DNA from: an uncultured Bacilli bacterium
GTDB taxonomy: Bacteria; Bacillota_I; Bacilli_A; RF39; UBA660
Assembly: GCA_934101235.1 (NCBI GenBank)
Contig: CAKORH010000005.1
Location: forward strand, 1 to 15,130
Length of the DNA: 15,130 nucleotides
Direction of reading: 5' to 3'
This document shows positions 6,365 through 14,685 of this stretch, piece by piece (position 1 is the stretch's first letter; every line of letters starts with the position of its first letter). Position numbers and translations under genes: made by a program. The notes beneath the pieces were generated by a model, which was not told where the DNA came from, ran no database searches, and saw only the letters and a list, made by a program, of their open reading frames with translations.

Positions 6365-7639
6365 ATGTTTGTAGATGAGATAGTAATAAAGATTGAAGCC
6401 GGTAAAGGTGGAGATGGATGTACCTCTTTTAGAAGAGAAAAGTTTGTTGAAATGGGTGGCCCTAACGGAGGAAACGGCGGAAAAGGTGCTGATATAATTT
6501 TTGAAACCGAAGAAGGTTTAAGAACTTTAATAGATTTAAAAATGATGAAACATATTAAAGGTGATAAAGGAGTAAATGGTAAAGGTAGCGATAGAAATGG
6601 TGCTGCTGCAGAAGATGTTATCATAAAAGTTCCACTAGGAACTACTATTACTGACTATGATACAGGACTTGTAATTGCAGATTTAACTAATGTAAGTGAT
6701 AGAGTTATAGTTGCTCATGGAGGCAGAGGTGGCCGTGGAAATAAAGCATTTGCAACTCACGAAGTACCAGCACCAAGAATGAGCGAATTAGGTGAACCAG
6801 GTGAAACAAAAACAATAAAATGTGAATTAAAAATGATAGCAGATGTAGGATTAGTTGGAATGCCAAGTGTTGGTAAAAGTACAATATTAAGTATGATAAG
6901 TTCATGCAAGCCTAAAATAGGTGCATATCACTTTACAACATTAAGTCCTAATTTAGGAGTAGTTAATCTAAAAGATGGAAAAAGTTTTGTTATGGCAGAT
7001 TTACCAGGATTAATTGAAGGAGCTTCTGAAGGCATAGGTCTTGGAGATAAATTTTTACGTCATGCAATGAGAACACGTGTAATAGCACACGTAATAGATA
7101 TGGGTTCATTTGAAGGAAGAAGTCCAATAGAAGATTATGAAAAAATATATAAAGAACTTGAAAACTATGATGAAAGATTAATTAATAAACCTAGTATCAT
7201 AATAGCAAATAAAATGGATTTACCAAACGCCAAAGAAAACTTAGAATTATTTAGAAAAAAATATCCAGATAAAGAAATATATGAAATTAGTGCAATTATG
7301 AAAAATGGATTTGATGCATTAATTATGAGACTTTCTGATATAGTAGAAAATACTGAAAAAGTTGAACTATATAAAGAAACAGATTATGTTAGTCATACAC
7401 TTTATAAATTTAATGATTCTAAGCCTTATACAATAACACGTGAAAATGATTTATGGGTTATAAAAGGTAAAGAAGTTGAAACATTATTTGATATGACAAG
7501 ATTTACAGAAGATGAAAGTGTTCATCGTTTTGCTAGAAAATTAAAAGGAATGGGAATAGAAGATGATTTAGAAAAAATGGGAGCAAAACGTGGAGATGAA
7601 GTAAAAATTAAAGATTACATATTCGAATTTAAAGAATAA
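6365..7639 (+). CDS. obg: Obg/CgtA GTPase, ribosome assembly
   Basis: At 424 residues this is a full-length Obg of the Gram-positive type. Residues 1-158 form the glycine-rich Obg fold (AGKGGDGCTSFRRE, GGPNGGNGGKGAD, GGRGGRGN). The GTPase domain follows, with the P-loop GMPSVGKST at 165-173, switch I around FTTLSPNLG, DLPG at 212-215, NKMD at 282-285 and SAI at 309-311. An OCT-type C-terminal domain spans about 345-424. Obg binds the 50S subunit late in assembly and links GTP or ppGpp levels to growth. The start has AAAGGAG eight bases upstream. It lies apart from rplU-rpmA, its common partners elsewhere. Confidence 0.97.
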   Translation: MFVDEIVIKIEAGKGGDGCTSFRREKFVEMGGPNGGNGGKGADIIFETEEGLRTLIDLKMMKHIKGDKGVNGKGSDRNGAAAEDVIIKVPLGTTITDYDTGLVIADLTNVSDRVIVAHGGRGGRGNKAFATHEVPAPRMSELGEPGETKTIKCELKMIADVGLVGMPSVGKSTILSMISSCKPKIGAYHFTTLSPNLGVVNLKDGKSFVMADLPGLIEGASEGIGLGDKFLRHAMRTRVIAHVIDMGSFEGRSPIEDYEKIYKELENYDERLINKPSIIIANKMDLPNAKENLELFRKKYPDKEIYEISAIMKNGFDALIMRLSDIVENTEKVELYKETDYVSHTLYKFNDSKPYTITRENDLWVIKGKEVETLFDMTRFTEDESVHRFARKLKGMGIEDDLEKMGAKRGDEVKIKDYIFEFKE

Positions 7640-7648
7640 TTATAAGTG

Positions 7649-7671
7649 CTCGTTCAAAAAAACGAGTTTTT
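7649..7671 (+). terminator. Intrinsic terminator of obg
   Basis: CTCGTT (7649-7654) pairs with AACGAG (7661-7666) around a 6-base loop, followed by TTTTT. Confidence 0.88.
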
Positions 7672-7707
7672 ATATGTAAACTTTTAAGAAAAAAATAATA
7701 TATATGG

Positions 7708-7739
7708 CCTATTTTATGATATAGTAATTATAGAATAGG
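7708..7739 (+). promoter_or_regulatory. Extended -10 promoter and inverted repeat before the amino acid importer
   Basis: TATAGT (7720-7725) with TG at 7717-7718 forms an extended -10; no good -35 is visible. CCTATTTTAT (7708-7717) and ATAGAATAGG (7730-7739) are an inverted repeat with one mismatch that brackets the -10 and reaches into the AGGAG ribosome binding site. The placement suggests a repressor site, possibly amino-acid responsive. Confidence 0.5.
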
Positions 7740-7748
7740 AGTATATAT

Positions 7749-8465
7749 ATGAAAAGAATAATAATAATTTTAATATGTATGATTACATTATGTGGTTGTA
7801 CAAAAAATGATAACGAATTAGTTATGGTAACGGAGGCTGGATTTGCACCATTTGAATTTTATGAAAACAATGAAATAGTTGGGGTAGATATAGATATTGC
7901 TAATGCTATAGCAGATAAACTAGGTAAAAAATTAGTAATAAAAGACGTTGCATTTGATTCAATAATAAACGAAGTAAAAAGTGGTAAAGCAGATATAGGA
8001 GCGGCAGGAATAAGTTATACAGAAGAAAGAAGTAAACAAGTAAGTTTTTCAAACGATTACTTTACATCAAAAATAGTAGTTATTATAAAAAATACAGAAG
8101 ATGAAAATAATTTTTCAGATTTAAATAATAAACGTATTGCAGTTCAATTAGGTAGTACAGCTGATACATTCGTGACAAAAACTTACAATTCTGCCCAAAT
8201 AACTAGACAAAAAAAATACTTAGCTGCAATAGAAGATCTAAAAAATGACAAAGTAGATTGTGTTGTAATGGATGAATTACCAGCAAAAGAAATAATAGAA
8301 AAAAATACAAATTTAAAAATAATGAATAAAGTATTATCTAGTGAAAACTATGGAATGGTAGTTAATAAAAAAAATAAAGAGTTACTAAATACAATAAATG
8401 AAGTTATTGAAGAATTAAAAAGTAATGGAAAAATAGATGAATACGTTTTAAATTATACTGAGTAG
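7749..8465 (+). CDS. Amino acid-binding lipoprotein of an ABC importer (SBP family 3)
   Basis: This 238-residue protein begins with a short lipoprotein signal peptide ending in LCGC, so Cys17 should be lipidated and hold it on the outer face of the membrane. The mature part follows the bacterial extracellular solute-binding family 3: MVTEAGFAPFEFYENNEIVGVDIDIANAIA near the start, then SYTEERSKQVSFSNDYF, whose Arg matches the residue that binds the ligand carboxylate, and a C-terminal DCVVMDELPA block. The family takes polar amino acids. Its position directly before an arginine deiminase operon makes arginine or citrulline the leading candidates. It ends in TAG, and that codon overlaps the next gene's Shine-Dalgarno. 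AGGAG lies seven bases before its start. Confidence 0.9.
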   Translation: MKRIIIILICMITLCGCTKNDNELVMVTEAGFAPFEFYENNEIVGVDIDIANAIADKLGKKLVIKDVAFDSIINEVKSGKADIGAAGISYTEERSKQVSFSNDYFTSKIVVIIKNTEDENNFSDLNNKRIAVQLGSTADTFVTKTYNSAQITRQKKYLAAIEDLKNDKVDCVVMDELPAKEIIEKNTNLKIMNKVLSSENYGMVVNKKNKELLNTINEVIEELKSNGKIDEYVLNYTE

Positions 8466-8475
8466 GTGATTTCTT

Positions 8476-9168
8476 GTGTTAGAGTGGATTAAAGATACAT
8501 TATATTATAGTTTAATATATGATAATAGATATAAATTTATAATAGAAGGATTACTAAATACAATAGTAATTGCCTTTTTTGCCGTAATAATTGGTATTAT
8601 TATAGGTATTGTTATCTCGTTAATTAGAAATTATCATGATAATACAGGTAAATTAGGAATATTAGATTTTATATCTAAATGTTACGTTAATATTATTAGG
8701 GGTACTCCAGTAATTTTACAACTGATGATAATATACTACGTAATATTTAAAAGTGTAGATATAAATATATTAATTGTTGGTATACTTGCTTTTGGTATAA
8801 ATAGTGGAGCATACGTTTCAGAAATTATAAGAAGTGGTATAAATAGTATCGATAAAGGACAAATGGAAGCAGGTATTAGTTTAGGTTTAAAATATGGTAC
8901 TATTATGAAAAATATTATATTACCACAAGCAATAAAAAATATATTACCTGCATTAGGTAATGAATTTATAACTCTTTTAAAAGAAACAAGTGTAGGAGCA
9001 TATATAGGAATAATAGAACTTACTAAGGCTAGTGATATTATTGCATCACGTACATATGATTATTTCTTTCCATTAATTATTGTAGCAATAATATATTTAT
9101 TAATGACATTGTCATTATCAAAACTAGTAAGCACTTTAGAAAGGAAACTTAGTAATGCTAGAAATTAA
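8476..9168 (+). CDS. Polar amino acid ABC importer permease
   Basis: This 230-residue inner-membrane permease has about five membrane segments and the HisM/GlnP-type layout. IIRGTPVILQLMIIYY near residues 74-89 is the conserved block in this family. The coupling loop that contacts the ATPase reads EAGISLGLKYGTIMKNIILPQA near residues 132-153. It starts with GTG, placed by AGGTGAT five bases upstream, and begins ten bases after the binding-protein stop. It overlaps the ATPase gene by 14 bp, so the three genes are one translationally coupled importer operon. Confidence 0.93.
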   Translation: MLEWIKDTLYYSLIYDNRYKFIIEGLLNTIVIAFFAVIIGIIIGIVISLIRNYHDNTGKLGILDFISKCYVNIIRGTPVILQLMIIYYVIFKSVDINILIVGILAFGINSGAYVSEIIRSGINSIDKGQMEAGISLGLKYGTIMKNIILPQAIKNILPALGNEFITLLKETSVGAYIGIIELTKASDIIASRTYDYFFPLIIVAIIYLLMTLSLSKLVSTLERKLSNARN

Positions 9169-9886
9169 AAAATTAAATAAAAGTTTTAATAATAAGAAAG
9201 TATTAAAAAATATTAATTTAAACGTAATTGAAGGTGATCGTCTAGCAATAATAGGACCATCTGGTTGTGGTAAAAGTACATTACTAAGATGCATTAATTT
9301 ACTAGAAAAACCAGATAGTGGAAATATATTATTTGAAGGTGTGGATTTAATAAATAATAATAGATTAAATGAAATAAGACGTCATATAGGTATGGTATTT
9401 CAATCATTTAATTTATTTGATAATCTTACAGTACTAGATAATATTACACTAGCACCTGTTAAATTAAAAATTATGGATATTACTGAAGCAACAAAAAAAG
9501 CAAAAGAATTATTAAAAAGATTTAATCTAATAGATAAAATAAACAACTATCCTAAAGAATTATCTGGTGGACAAAAACAAAGAGTAGCAATTATAAGAAC
9601 TTTAATAATGAATCCAAAAATAATATTATTTGATGAACCTACTAGTGCACTTGATCCAGAAATGGTCTTAGAAGTAGAAAATGTAATAAAAACCATAGCA
9701 AATGATGGAATGACAATGATAATAGTATCTCATGAAATGAACTTTATAAAAAATGTTGCAAATAAAGTTATTTTCTTAAATGAAGGTAAAATAGTAGAAA
9801 CTGGTACACCATTAGACATATTTGAAAATCCTAAAGATGAAAGTTTAAAAAAATTTATAGGATTGATAGATTTTGGTACAAAATAA
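9155..9886 (+). CDS. Polar amino acid ABC importer ATPase (GlnQ/ArtP type)
   Basis: This 243-residue ATPase has all expected motifs: Walker A GPSGCGKST at 34-42, Q-loop Gln83 in MVFQ, signature LSGGQ at 136-140, Walker B IILFDE at 156-161, D-loop SALD at 164-167 and switch His193. It powers uptake through the adjacent permease. The start has AAAGGAAA upstream within the end of the permease gene. No terminator is visible before arcA, so some arc expression could come from the importer promoter. Confidence 0.96.
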   Translation: MLEIKKLNKSFNNKKVLKNINLNVIEGDRLAIIGPSGCGKSTLLRCINLLEKPDSGNILFEGVDLINNNRLNEIRRHIGMVFQSFNLFDNLTVLDNITLAPVKLKIMDITEATKKAKELLKRFNLIDKINNYPKELSGGQKQRVAIIRTLIMNPKIILFDEPTSALDPEMVLEVENVIKTIANDGMTMIIVSHEMNFIKNVANKVIFLNEGKIVETGTPLDIFENPKDESLKKFIGLIDFGTK

Positions 9887-9896
9887 AAAATAAATA

Positions 9897-9918
9897 TGTT
9901 ATACTAATTATATATAAT
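9897..9918 (+). promoter_or_regulatory. Promoter and palindrome before the arc operon
   Basis: TGTTATACT (9897-9905) is an extended -10 without a clear -35. It is followed at 9907-9918 by the perfect 12-bp palindrome ATTATATATAAT, which should span the transcription start. The palindrome could be an operator for an arginine- or carbon-responsive regulator, but such sequences also arise by chance at this base composition. Confidence 0.45.
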
Positions 9919-9933
9919 AGAAGGAGAAAAAGC

Positions 9934-11283
9934 ATGAGTGTGATAAATGTAAAAAGTGAAATAGCACCACTTAAAAAAGTGCTATTACATAGACCTGGTA
10001 ATGAACTTTTAAATTTAACCCCTGATACATTAAGTAGATTACTATTTGATGATATACCATATTTACCAGATGCTATAAAAGAACATGAAGAATTTGTTAC
10101 AATTTTAAGAAGTAATGGAGTAGAAGTAGTATTCTTAGAAGATTTAATGACTGATGTTTTAAATTTAAGTAGTGAAATAGAAGATAAATTCATAAGACAA
10201 TTTATATATGAAGCAGGAATACGTACTCCAAAATATAAAACTTTAGTATATGAATACTTAAAGAGTTTTATAAATAAAAAAGAATTAGTTTTAAAAACTA
10301 TGGAAGGTATAAAAATAGGAGATATAAGTAGAAAAAAACGTGAAATAGAAAAATCATTAGTTGACTTAGTTAGTGAAGAATCTGAATTTATTGCAGATCC
10401 TATGCCAAACTTATATTTTACAAGAGATCCATTTGCAAGTAGTGGTCATGGAATAATACTAAATAAAATGTATTCTGTAACACGTAACCGTGAAACTATA
10501 TATGCTGAATATATATTCAATTATCATCCAGACTATAAAACTGATGTTAAAAAATATTATGATAGATACTTACCATAGCATATTGAAGGTGGAGACGTAT
10601 TACATTTAAGCGATACAGTTTTAGCAGTAGGTATAAGTCAAAGAACAGAAGCTGCTGCAATAGATGAATTAGCAAAAAATATGTTTAAAGATCCTGATTG
10701 TATGATTGATACTATACTTGCATTTAATATTCCTGAAAGTCGTGCATTTATGCATTTAGATACAGTATTTACACAAATAGATTATGATAAATTTACTTAT
10801 CATCCAGGAATAATGGAAACTTTACAAGTATTTGAAATTACTGAGGGAGATATTCCAGAAAGTGATGAAGATTTAAATGTTGTAGAAGTAAATGGGTCAT
10901 TAGAAGAAATATTAGAAAAATATTTACATAGACAAATTACTCTTATTCCATGTGCTGGAGGAGAAAAAACTAGTAGTGAAAGAGAACAATGGAATGATGG
11001 TACTAATACTTTAGCTATAGCACCTGGTGTGGTTGTTGTATATAATAGAAATAATATAACAAACAATATATTAAGAGAAAATGGTATTAAAGTTATTGAA
11101 ATGAGTAGTGCTGAATTATCTCGTGGTAGAGGAGGTCCTCGTTGTATGAGTATGCCGCTAGTGCGTGAAGATTTAAGAATGAACAATGAAATAAAAAAAG
11201 AGCAAAAAGTGAGTGATATACCCTCCTGTAGAAAGGAAGACGGAAATGAATTTGACTGGCAGAAATTTTTTGACCTTAATTGA
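9934..11283 (+). pseudogene. arcA: Arginine deiminase gene interrupted by an in-frame TAG
   Basis: The reading frame encodes arginine deiminase (arginine to citrulline plus ammonia) but is split by a single TAG at 10576-10578, codon 215. Frame is kept on both sides. The first part (214 codons) holds FDDIPYLPDAIKEHEEF and FTRDPFASSGHG with the catalytic Asp165. The second part resumes with HIEGGD (catalytic Glu, three codons after the stop), then MHLDTVF (catalytic His and Asp) and RGGPRCMSMPL with the nucleophilic Cys near codon 404. No indel is needed to join them, and a Tyr codon is the likely original. The family normally ends shortly after MPLVREDL; here the frame continues about 35 codons further and stops in TGA 38 bp inside arcB. 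The ATG at 10681 has no ribosome binding site. An active enzyme would need readthrough; decay or a sequencing error are alternatives. Confidence 0.9.
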
Positions 11284-12238
11284 TTATACACCAGAAGAAA
11301 TAAGATATTTATTAGATTTATCAAAAAATTTAAAATTAAAAAAACAAAATGGAATAACACATAATTATTTAAAAGGAAAAAATATAGTTTTATTATTCGA
11401 AAAAACTTCTACAAGAACTCGTTGTGCATTTGAAGTTGCTGGTTATGATTTAGGTATGGGAGTAACATATTTAGATCCTGGAAGTAGTCAAATGGGTAAA
11501 AAAGAAAGCATTGCTGATACTGCTAAAGTATTAGGTAGAATGTATGATGGAATTGAATATAGAGGCTTTAGTCAAAGTATAGTAGAGGAATTAGCTAGTA
11601 ATGCTGGAGTTCCAGTATGGAATGGATTAACTACTGAATTTCATCCAACACAAATGCTTGCTGATATAATGACAATAGAAGAAAATTTTGGACATTTAAA
11701 AGGAATAAAATTAGTATTTATGGGAGATGCAAGAAATAATGTTGCGAACTCATTAATGATAGTATGTGCAAAAATGGGAATGCATTTTGTAGCATGTGCA
11801 CCTAAAGAATTATGGCCAAGTTTAGATTTAGTTATAAAAGCAAAAGAAATAGCAGAAACTACTGGTGCAACATTAGAATTCACTAGTGATGTATCAACTG
11901 GTACAAAAGATGCTGATGTAATATATACTGATGTTTGGGTTTCTATGGGAGAACCAGAAGAGGTTTGGAGCGAAAGAATAAAATTGCTTAAAGATTATCA
12001 AGTAAATAGAAATGTTATGAATAATGCAAATAGTAATGCAATATTCTTACATTGCTTACCTTCATTTCATGATTTAAATACTACAATTGGAAAAGATATT
12101 TATAAAAAATTTGGACTTAAAGAAATGGAAGTTACAGATGAAGTATTTTTATCTAAACAATCTAAAGTATTTGATGAAGCAGAGAATAGGATGCATACAA
12201 TAAAAGCAGTAATGTATGCAACAATGAAAAATGAGTAA
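11246..12238 (+). CDS. arcB: Ornithine carbamoyltransferase, catabolic
   Basis: From ATG 11246 the protein has 330 residues, matching the family. An upstream in-frame ATG at 11213 is unlikely because AAAGGAAG sits six bases before 11246 and the family starts with MNLTGRNFLTL-type sequence. Key sites are the carbamoyl phosphate loop STRTR at 55-59, HPTQ at 133-136, SMGE at 233-236 and the catalytic HCLP at 269-272. In the arginine deiminase pathway it phosphorolyses citrulline to ornithine and carbamoyl phosphate. Its start and ribosome binding site lie within the run-on frame of arcA, and its end overlaps arcC by 8 bp. Confidence 0.95.
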   Translation: MNLTGRNFLTLIDYTPEEIRYLLDLSKNLKLKKQNGITHNYLKGKNIVLLFEKTSTRTRCAFEVAGYDLGMGVTYLDPGSSQMGKKESIADTAKVLGRMYDGIEYRGFSQSIVEELASNAGVPVWNGLTTEFHPTQMLADIMTIEENFGHLKGIKLVFMGDARNNVANSLMIVCAKMGMHFVACAPKELWPSLDLVIKAKEIAETTGATLEFTSDVSTGTKDADVIYTDVWVSMGEPEEVWSERIKLLKDYQVNRNVMNNANSNAIFLHCLPSFHDLNTTIGKDIYKKFGLKEMEVTDEVFLSKQSKVFDEAENRMHTIKAVMYATMKNE

Positions 12239-13175
12239 GATAGTAGTTGCTCTAGGAGGAAACGCTTTAGGAGTAACTCCTCCTGAGCAATTAAAAATAC
12301 TTGAAAGTGTAAGCAAAATACTTGTAGATTTAGTACGTGATGGAAATAAAATAGTGTTAACACATGGAAATGGCCCTCAAGTTGGTGCAATTAATCTAGC
12401 AATGGAATATGCATCAAATGGAAAGGTGAAAACTCCTGAAATGCCATTTGCAGAGTGTGGGAGTATGAGTCAAGGTTATATTGGTTACCAATTACAACAA
12501 TGCCTTCAAGATGAACTTGAAAGACAAGGCATAAATAAAAATTGTGCAACCTTAATAACACAAGTCCTAGTTGACAAAAATGATAAGGCTTTTCTTGAAC
12601 CTACAAAACCAATTGGAAGTTTCTATACAAAGGAAGAAGCTTTAAAAATTGAACAAGAAAAGGGTTATACTTTTGTTGAAGATGCAGGACGAGGATATAG
12701 GAGAGTAGTACCATCTCCAGAACCAATAAATATTATAGAAAAAAATATAATAGAAGAACTAGTAAATAATGACAATATAGTTATTGCATGTGGTGGTGGA
12801 GGTATTCCAGTTATTAAAACTAACAAAATCGAATTATTAGAAGGTGTTGATGCTGTTATTGATAAAGATAAAACATCTTCACTTCTAGCAAAATTGATTG
12901 ATGCAGATAAATTATTAATATTAACTTCAATCGATAAAGTTTACTTAAACTATAATACTGATAAAGAAGTAGGATTAAATGAAGTAGACATAAATGAATT
13001 AGAAAGTTATATTGATAACAATGAATTTGCCAAAGGAAGTATGCTTCCAAAAATTGAAGCCTGTATGTCATTTGTTAGAGATAATGATGATAAGGTAGCA
13101 ATAATTAGTTCTTTAGAAAATGCACATGATGCAATAAATGGTAATGCTGGTACTATAATTAAAAGGAGGAAATAA
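12231..13175 (+). CDS. arcC: Carbamate kinase
   Basis: This 314-residue enzyme is the standard length for carbamate kinase, which makes ATP from carbamoyl phosphate and ADP. Visible family features are VALGGNAL at residues 6-13, THGNGPQVG near 44-52, the AECGSMSQGYIGYQLQQ block, GRGYRRVVPSPEP, CGGGGIPV, and a C-terminal GSMLPKIEA with GNAGT. It starts eight bases before the arcB stop without a clear Shine-Dalgarno, so its translation probably depends on ribosomes finishing arcB. It ends one base before the ATG of the transporter gene. Confidence 0.96.
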   Translation: MSKIVVALGGNALGVTPPEQLKILESVSKILVDLVRDGNKIVLTHGNGPQVGAINLAMEYASNGKVKTPEMPFAECGSMSQGYIGYQLQQCLQDELERQGINKNCATLITQVLVDKNDKAFLEPTKPIGSFYTKEEALKIEQEKGYTFVEDAGRGYRRVVPSPEPINIIEKNIIEELVNNDNIVIACGGGGIPVIKTNKIELLEGVDAVIDKDKTSSLLAKLIDADKLLILTSIDKVYLNYNTDKEVGLNEVDINELESYIDNNEFAKGSMLPKIEACMSFVRDNDDKVAIISSLENAHDAINGNAGTIIKRRK

Positions 13176-13176
13176 A

Positions 13177-14622
13177 ATGGCAAAAAAGAAAAAGAAAACG
13201 ATGTTATCGGCTTTTTCAATAATTCTTATACTAATATTTGGTTTAGGAATATTATCACATTTACTTCCAAATGCTAAATTTGTAGGTGATAGCATAGTAA
13301 ACGGAAGTGGAACAGTTGGTGCAAAATTATCAGAAATTTTGATGTCACCAATACTTGGTTTCGAAGATGCAGTAGACGTATCAATATTCATAATGGTACT
13401 AGGTGGTTTCCTAGCAATTGTAAATAAAACTGGTGCATTAGAAACTGGGATTAAAGCCCTAGTTCAAAAATTAAAGGGTAGAGAATTATTATTAATTCCA
13501 ATCTTGATGTTTATATTTTCTGTAGGTGGAACAACTTATGGAATGCTTGAAGAAACTGTAGGTTTTTATGTACTACTAGCAGCAACTATGATGGCTGCAG
13601 GTATGGATCCAGTAGTAGGTTCTGCAACTATACTTTTAGGAGCAGGAAGTGGAGTTTTAGGTTCAACAATTAATCCATTTGCAACTGGAGCAGCAATAAG
13701 TGCTTTACCTGATGGAATAAAAGCAAATCAAGGAATAGTAATATTTATTGGAGTAATATTATGGTTAGTATCACTTGCAATAAGTTGCTTCTTCGTAATG
13801 AAATATGCTGCTAAAGTAAAACGCGATAAAGGTTCAACAATTATGAGTTTGAGAGAACAAAATAACGCAGAAAAGAAATTTGGTAAATATGAAACTAAAT
13901 CTCAAGAAAAAGCAGTATTAACTGGAAAACAAAAAGTTACATTAATATTATTTGCTTTAACATTTGTAATTATGATTATTGGATTTATTCCTTGGGGAGA
14001 ATTCAATATAACTATATTTGATAAATTCACTGGTTGGTTAACAGGAGAAAGTTTAGGTAACTGGTGGTTCTATGAATCAGCATTATGGTTCTTAGTAATG
14101 TCAATAATAATTGCTATAATTAATAAATTTGGAGAAAAAGGTTTTGTAGATACATTTGTAGACGGTGCAGATGACATGATTGGTGTTATACTAATTATTG
14201 CAGTAGCACGTGGTGCTAGTGTATTAATGAAAACTACGTACTTAGATAACTATATAATTTATAATGCAGCAAATCTACTTTCTAAATTACCAGAATTAGC
14301 ATTTGTTCCATTAAATTATATATTACATATAGTTTTATCTGTATTGGTTCCATCAAGTAGTGGACTAGCAACATTATCTACACCAATTATTGCACCACTT
14401 GCAGCACAATTAGGATATAGTACTGAAGTATCAGTTATGACTATGGTTTCTGCTAATGGATTAGTTAATTTAATTACACCAACATGTGGAGCAATAATGG
14501 GAGGCTTAGCATTAGCAAAAGTAGAATATTCTACTTGGGTAAAATTTGCACTAAAAATAGTATTAACTATAGCATTAGCAAATATAATAATATTATCATT
14601 ATTTGCATTAGTTATGGCATAA
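13177..14622 (+). CDS. YfcC-family transporter, probable arginine or citrulline/ornithine antiporter
   Basis: This 481-residue membrane protein starts with a basic tail (MAKKKKK) and has about a dozen hydrophobic segments. GGTTYGMLEETVGFYVLLAATMMAAGMDP and GSTINPFATGAA-type stretches place it in the YfcC/DcuC-like superfamily (C4-dicarboxylate anaerobic carrier fold) rather than the APC-type ArcD family. YfcC-type carriers often sit in arginine deiminase operons, where exchange of arginine for ornithine is the expected role. With the upstream deiminase gene interrupted, citrulline for ornithine is also possible. AAGGAGG seven bases upstream, overlapping the end of arcC, gives strong initiation. 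A terminator follows. Confidence 0.88.
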   Translation: MAKKKKKTMLSAFSIILILIFGLGILSHLLPNAKFVGDSIVNGSGTVGAKLSEILMSPILGFEDAVDVSIFIMVLGGFLAIVNKTGALETGIKALVQKLKGRELLLIPILMFIFSVGGTTYGMLEETVGFYVLLAATMMAAGMDPVVGSATILLGAGSGVLGSTINPFATGAAISALPDGIKANQGIVIFIGVILWLVSLAISCFFVMKYAAKVKRDKGSTIMSLREQNNAEKKFGKYETKSQEKAVLTGKQKVTLILFALTFVIMIIGFIPWGEFNITIFDKFTGWLTGESLGNWWFYESALWFLVMSIIIAIINKFGEKGFVDTFVDGADDMIGVILIIAVARGASVLMKTTYLDNYIIYNAANLLSKLPELAFVPLNYILHIVLSVLVPSSSGLATLSTPIIAPLAAQLGYSTEVSVMTMVSANGLVNLITPTCGAIMGGLALAKVEYSTWVKFALKIVLTIALANIIILSLFALVMA

Positions 14623-14624
14623 CA

Positions 14625-14654
14625 AAAATAACAGAAAATTCTGTTATTTTTTTT
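14625..14654 (+). terminator. Terminator of the arc operon
   Basis: AAAATAACAG (14625-14634) pairs with CTGTTATTTT (14641-14650) around a 6-base loop, followed by further T residues. Confidence 0.9.
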
Positions 14655-14685
14655 GAAAAAAAGAGCAATATTTTTTTGCTCTTTT
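14655..14685 (-). terminator. Terminator of the spore coat gene
   Basis: AAAAGAGCAA (14659-14668) pairs with TTGCTCTTTT (14676-14685) around a 7-base loop. Read on the minus strand the hairpin is followed by a T-run and begins at the stop codon of the Cys-rich gene. It stands back to back with the arc operon terminator. Confidence 0.82.

Noticed and set aside
9871..9883. TTTTG-GTA-CAAAA palindrome at the end of the ATPase gene as a terminator
   Set aside because: The stem is only 5 bp and is followed by an A-rich tract rather than a T-run.
11213..11245. Earlier ATG as the arcB start
   Set aside because: The extra 11 residues do not resemble the family, and the AAAGGAAG Shine-Dalgarno lies after this ATG, placed for 11246.
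10681..11283. A separate 200-residue gene for the second half of arginine deiminase
   Set aside because: The ATG at 10681 has no ribosome binding site and the same frame continues unbroken upstream to the TAG, with family sequence throughout. It is the rest of arcA.
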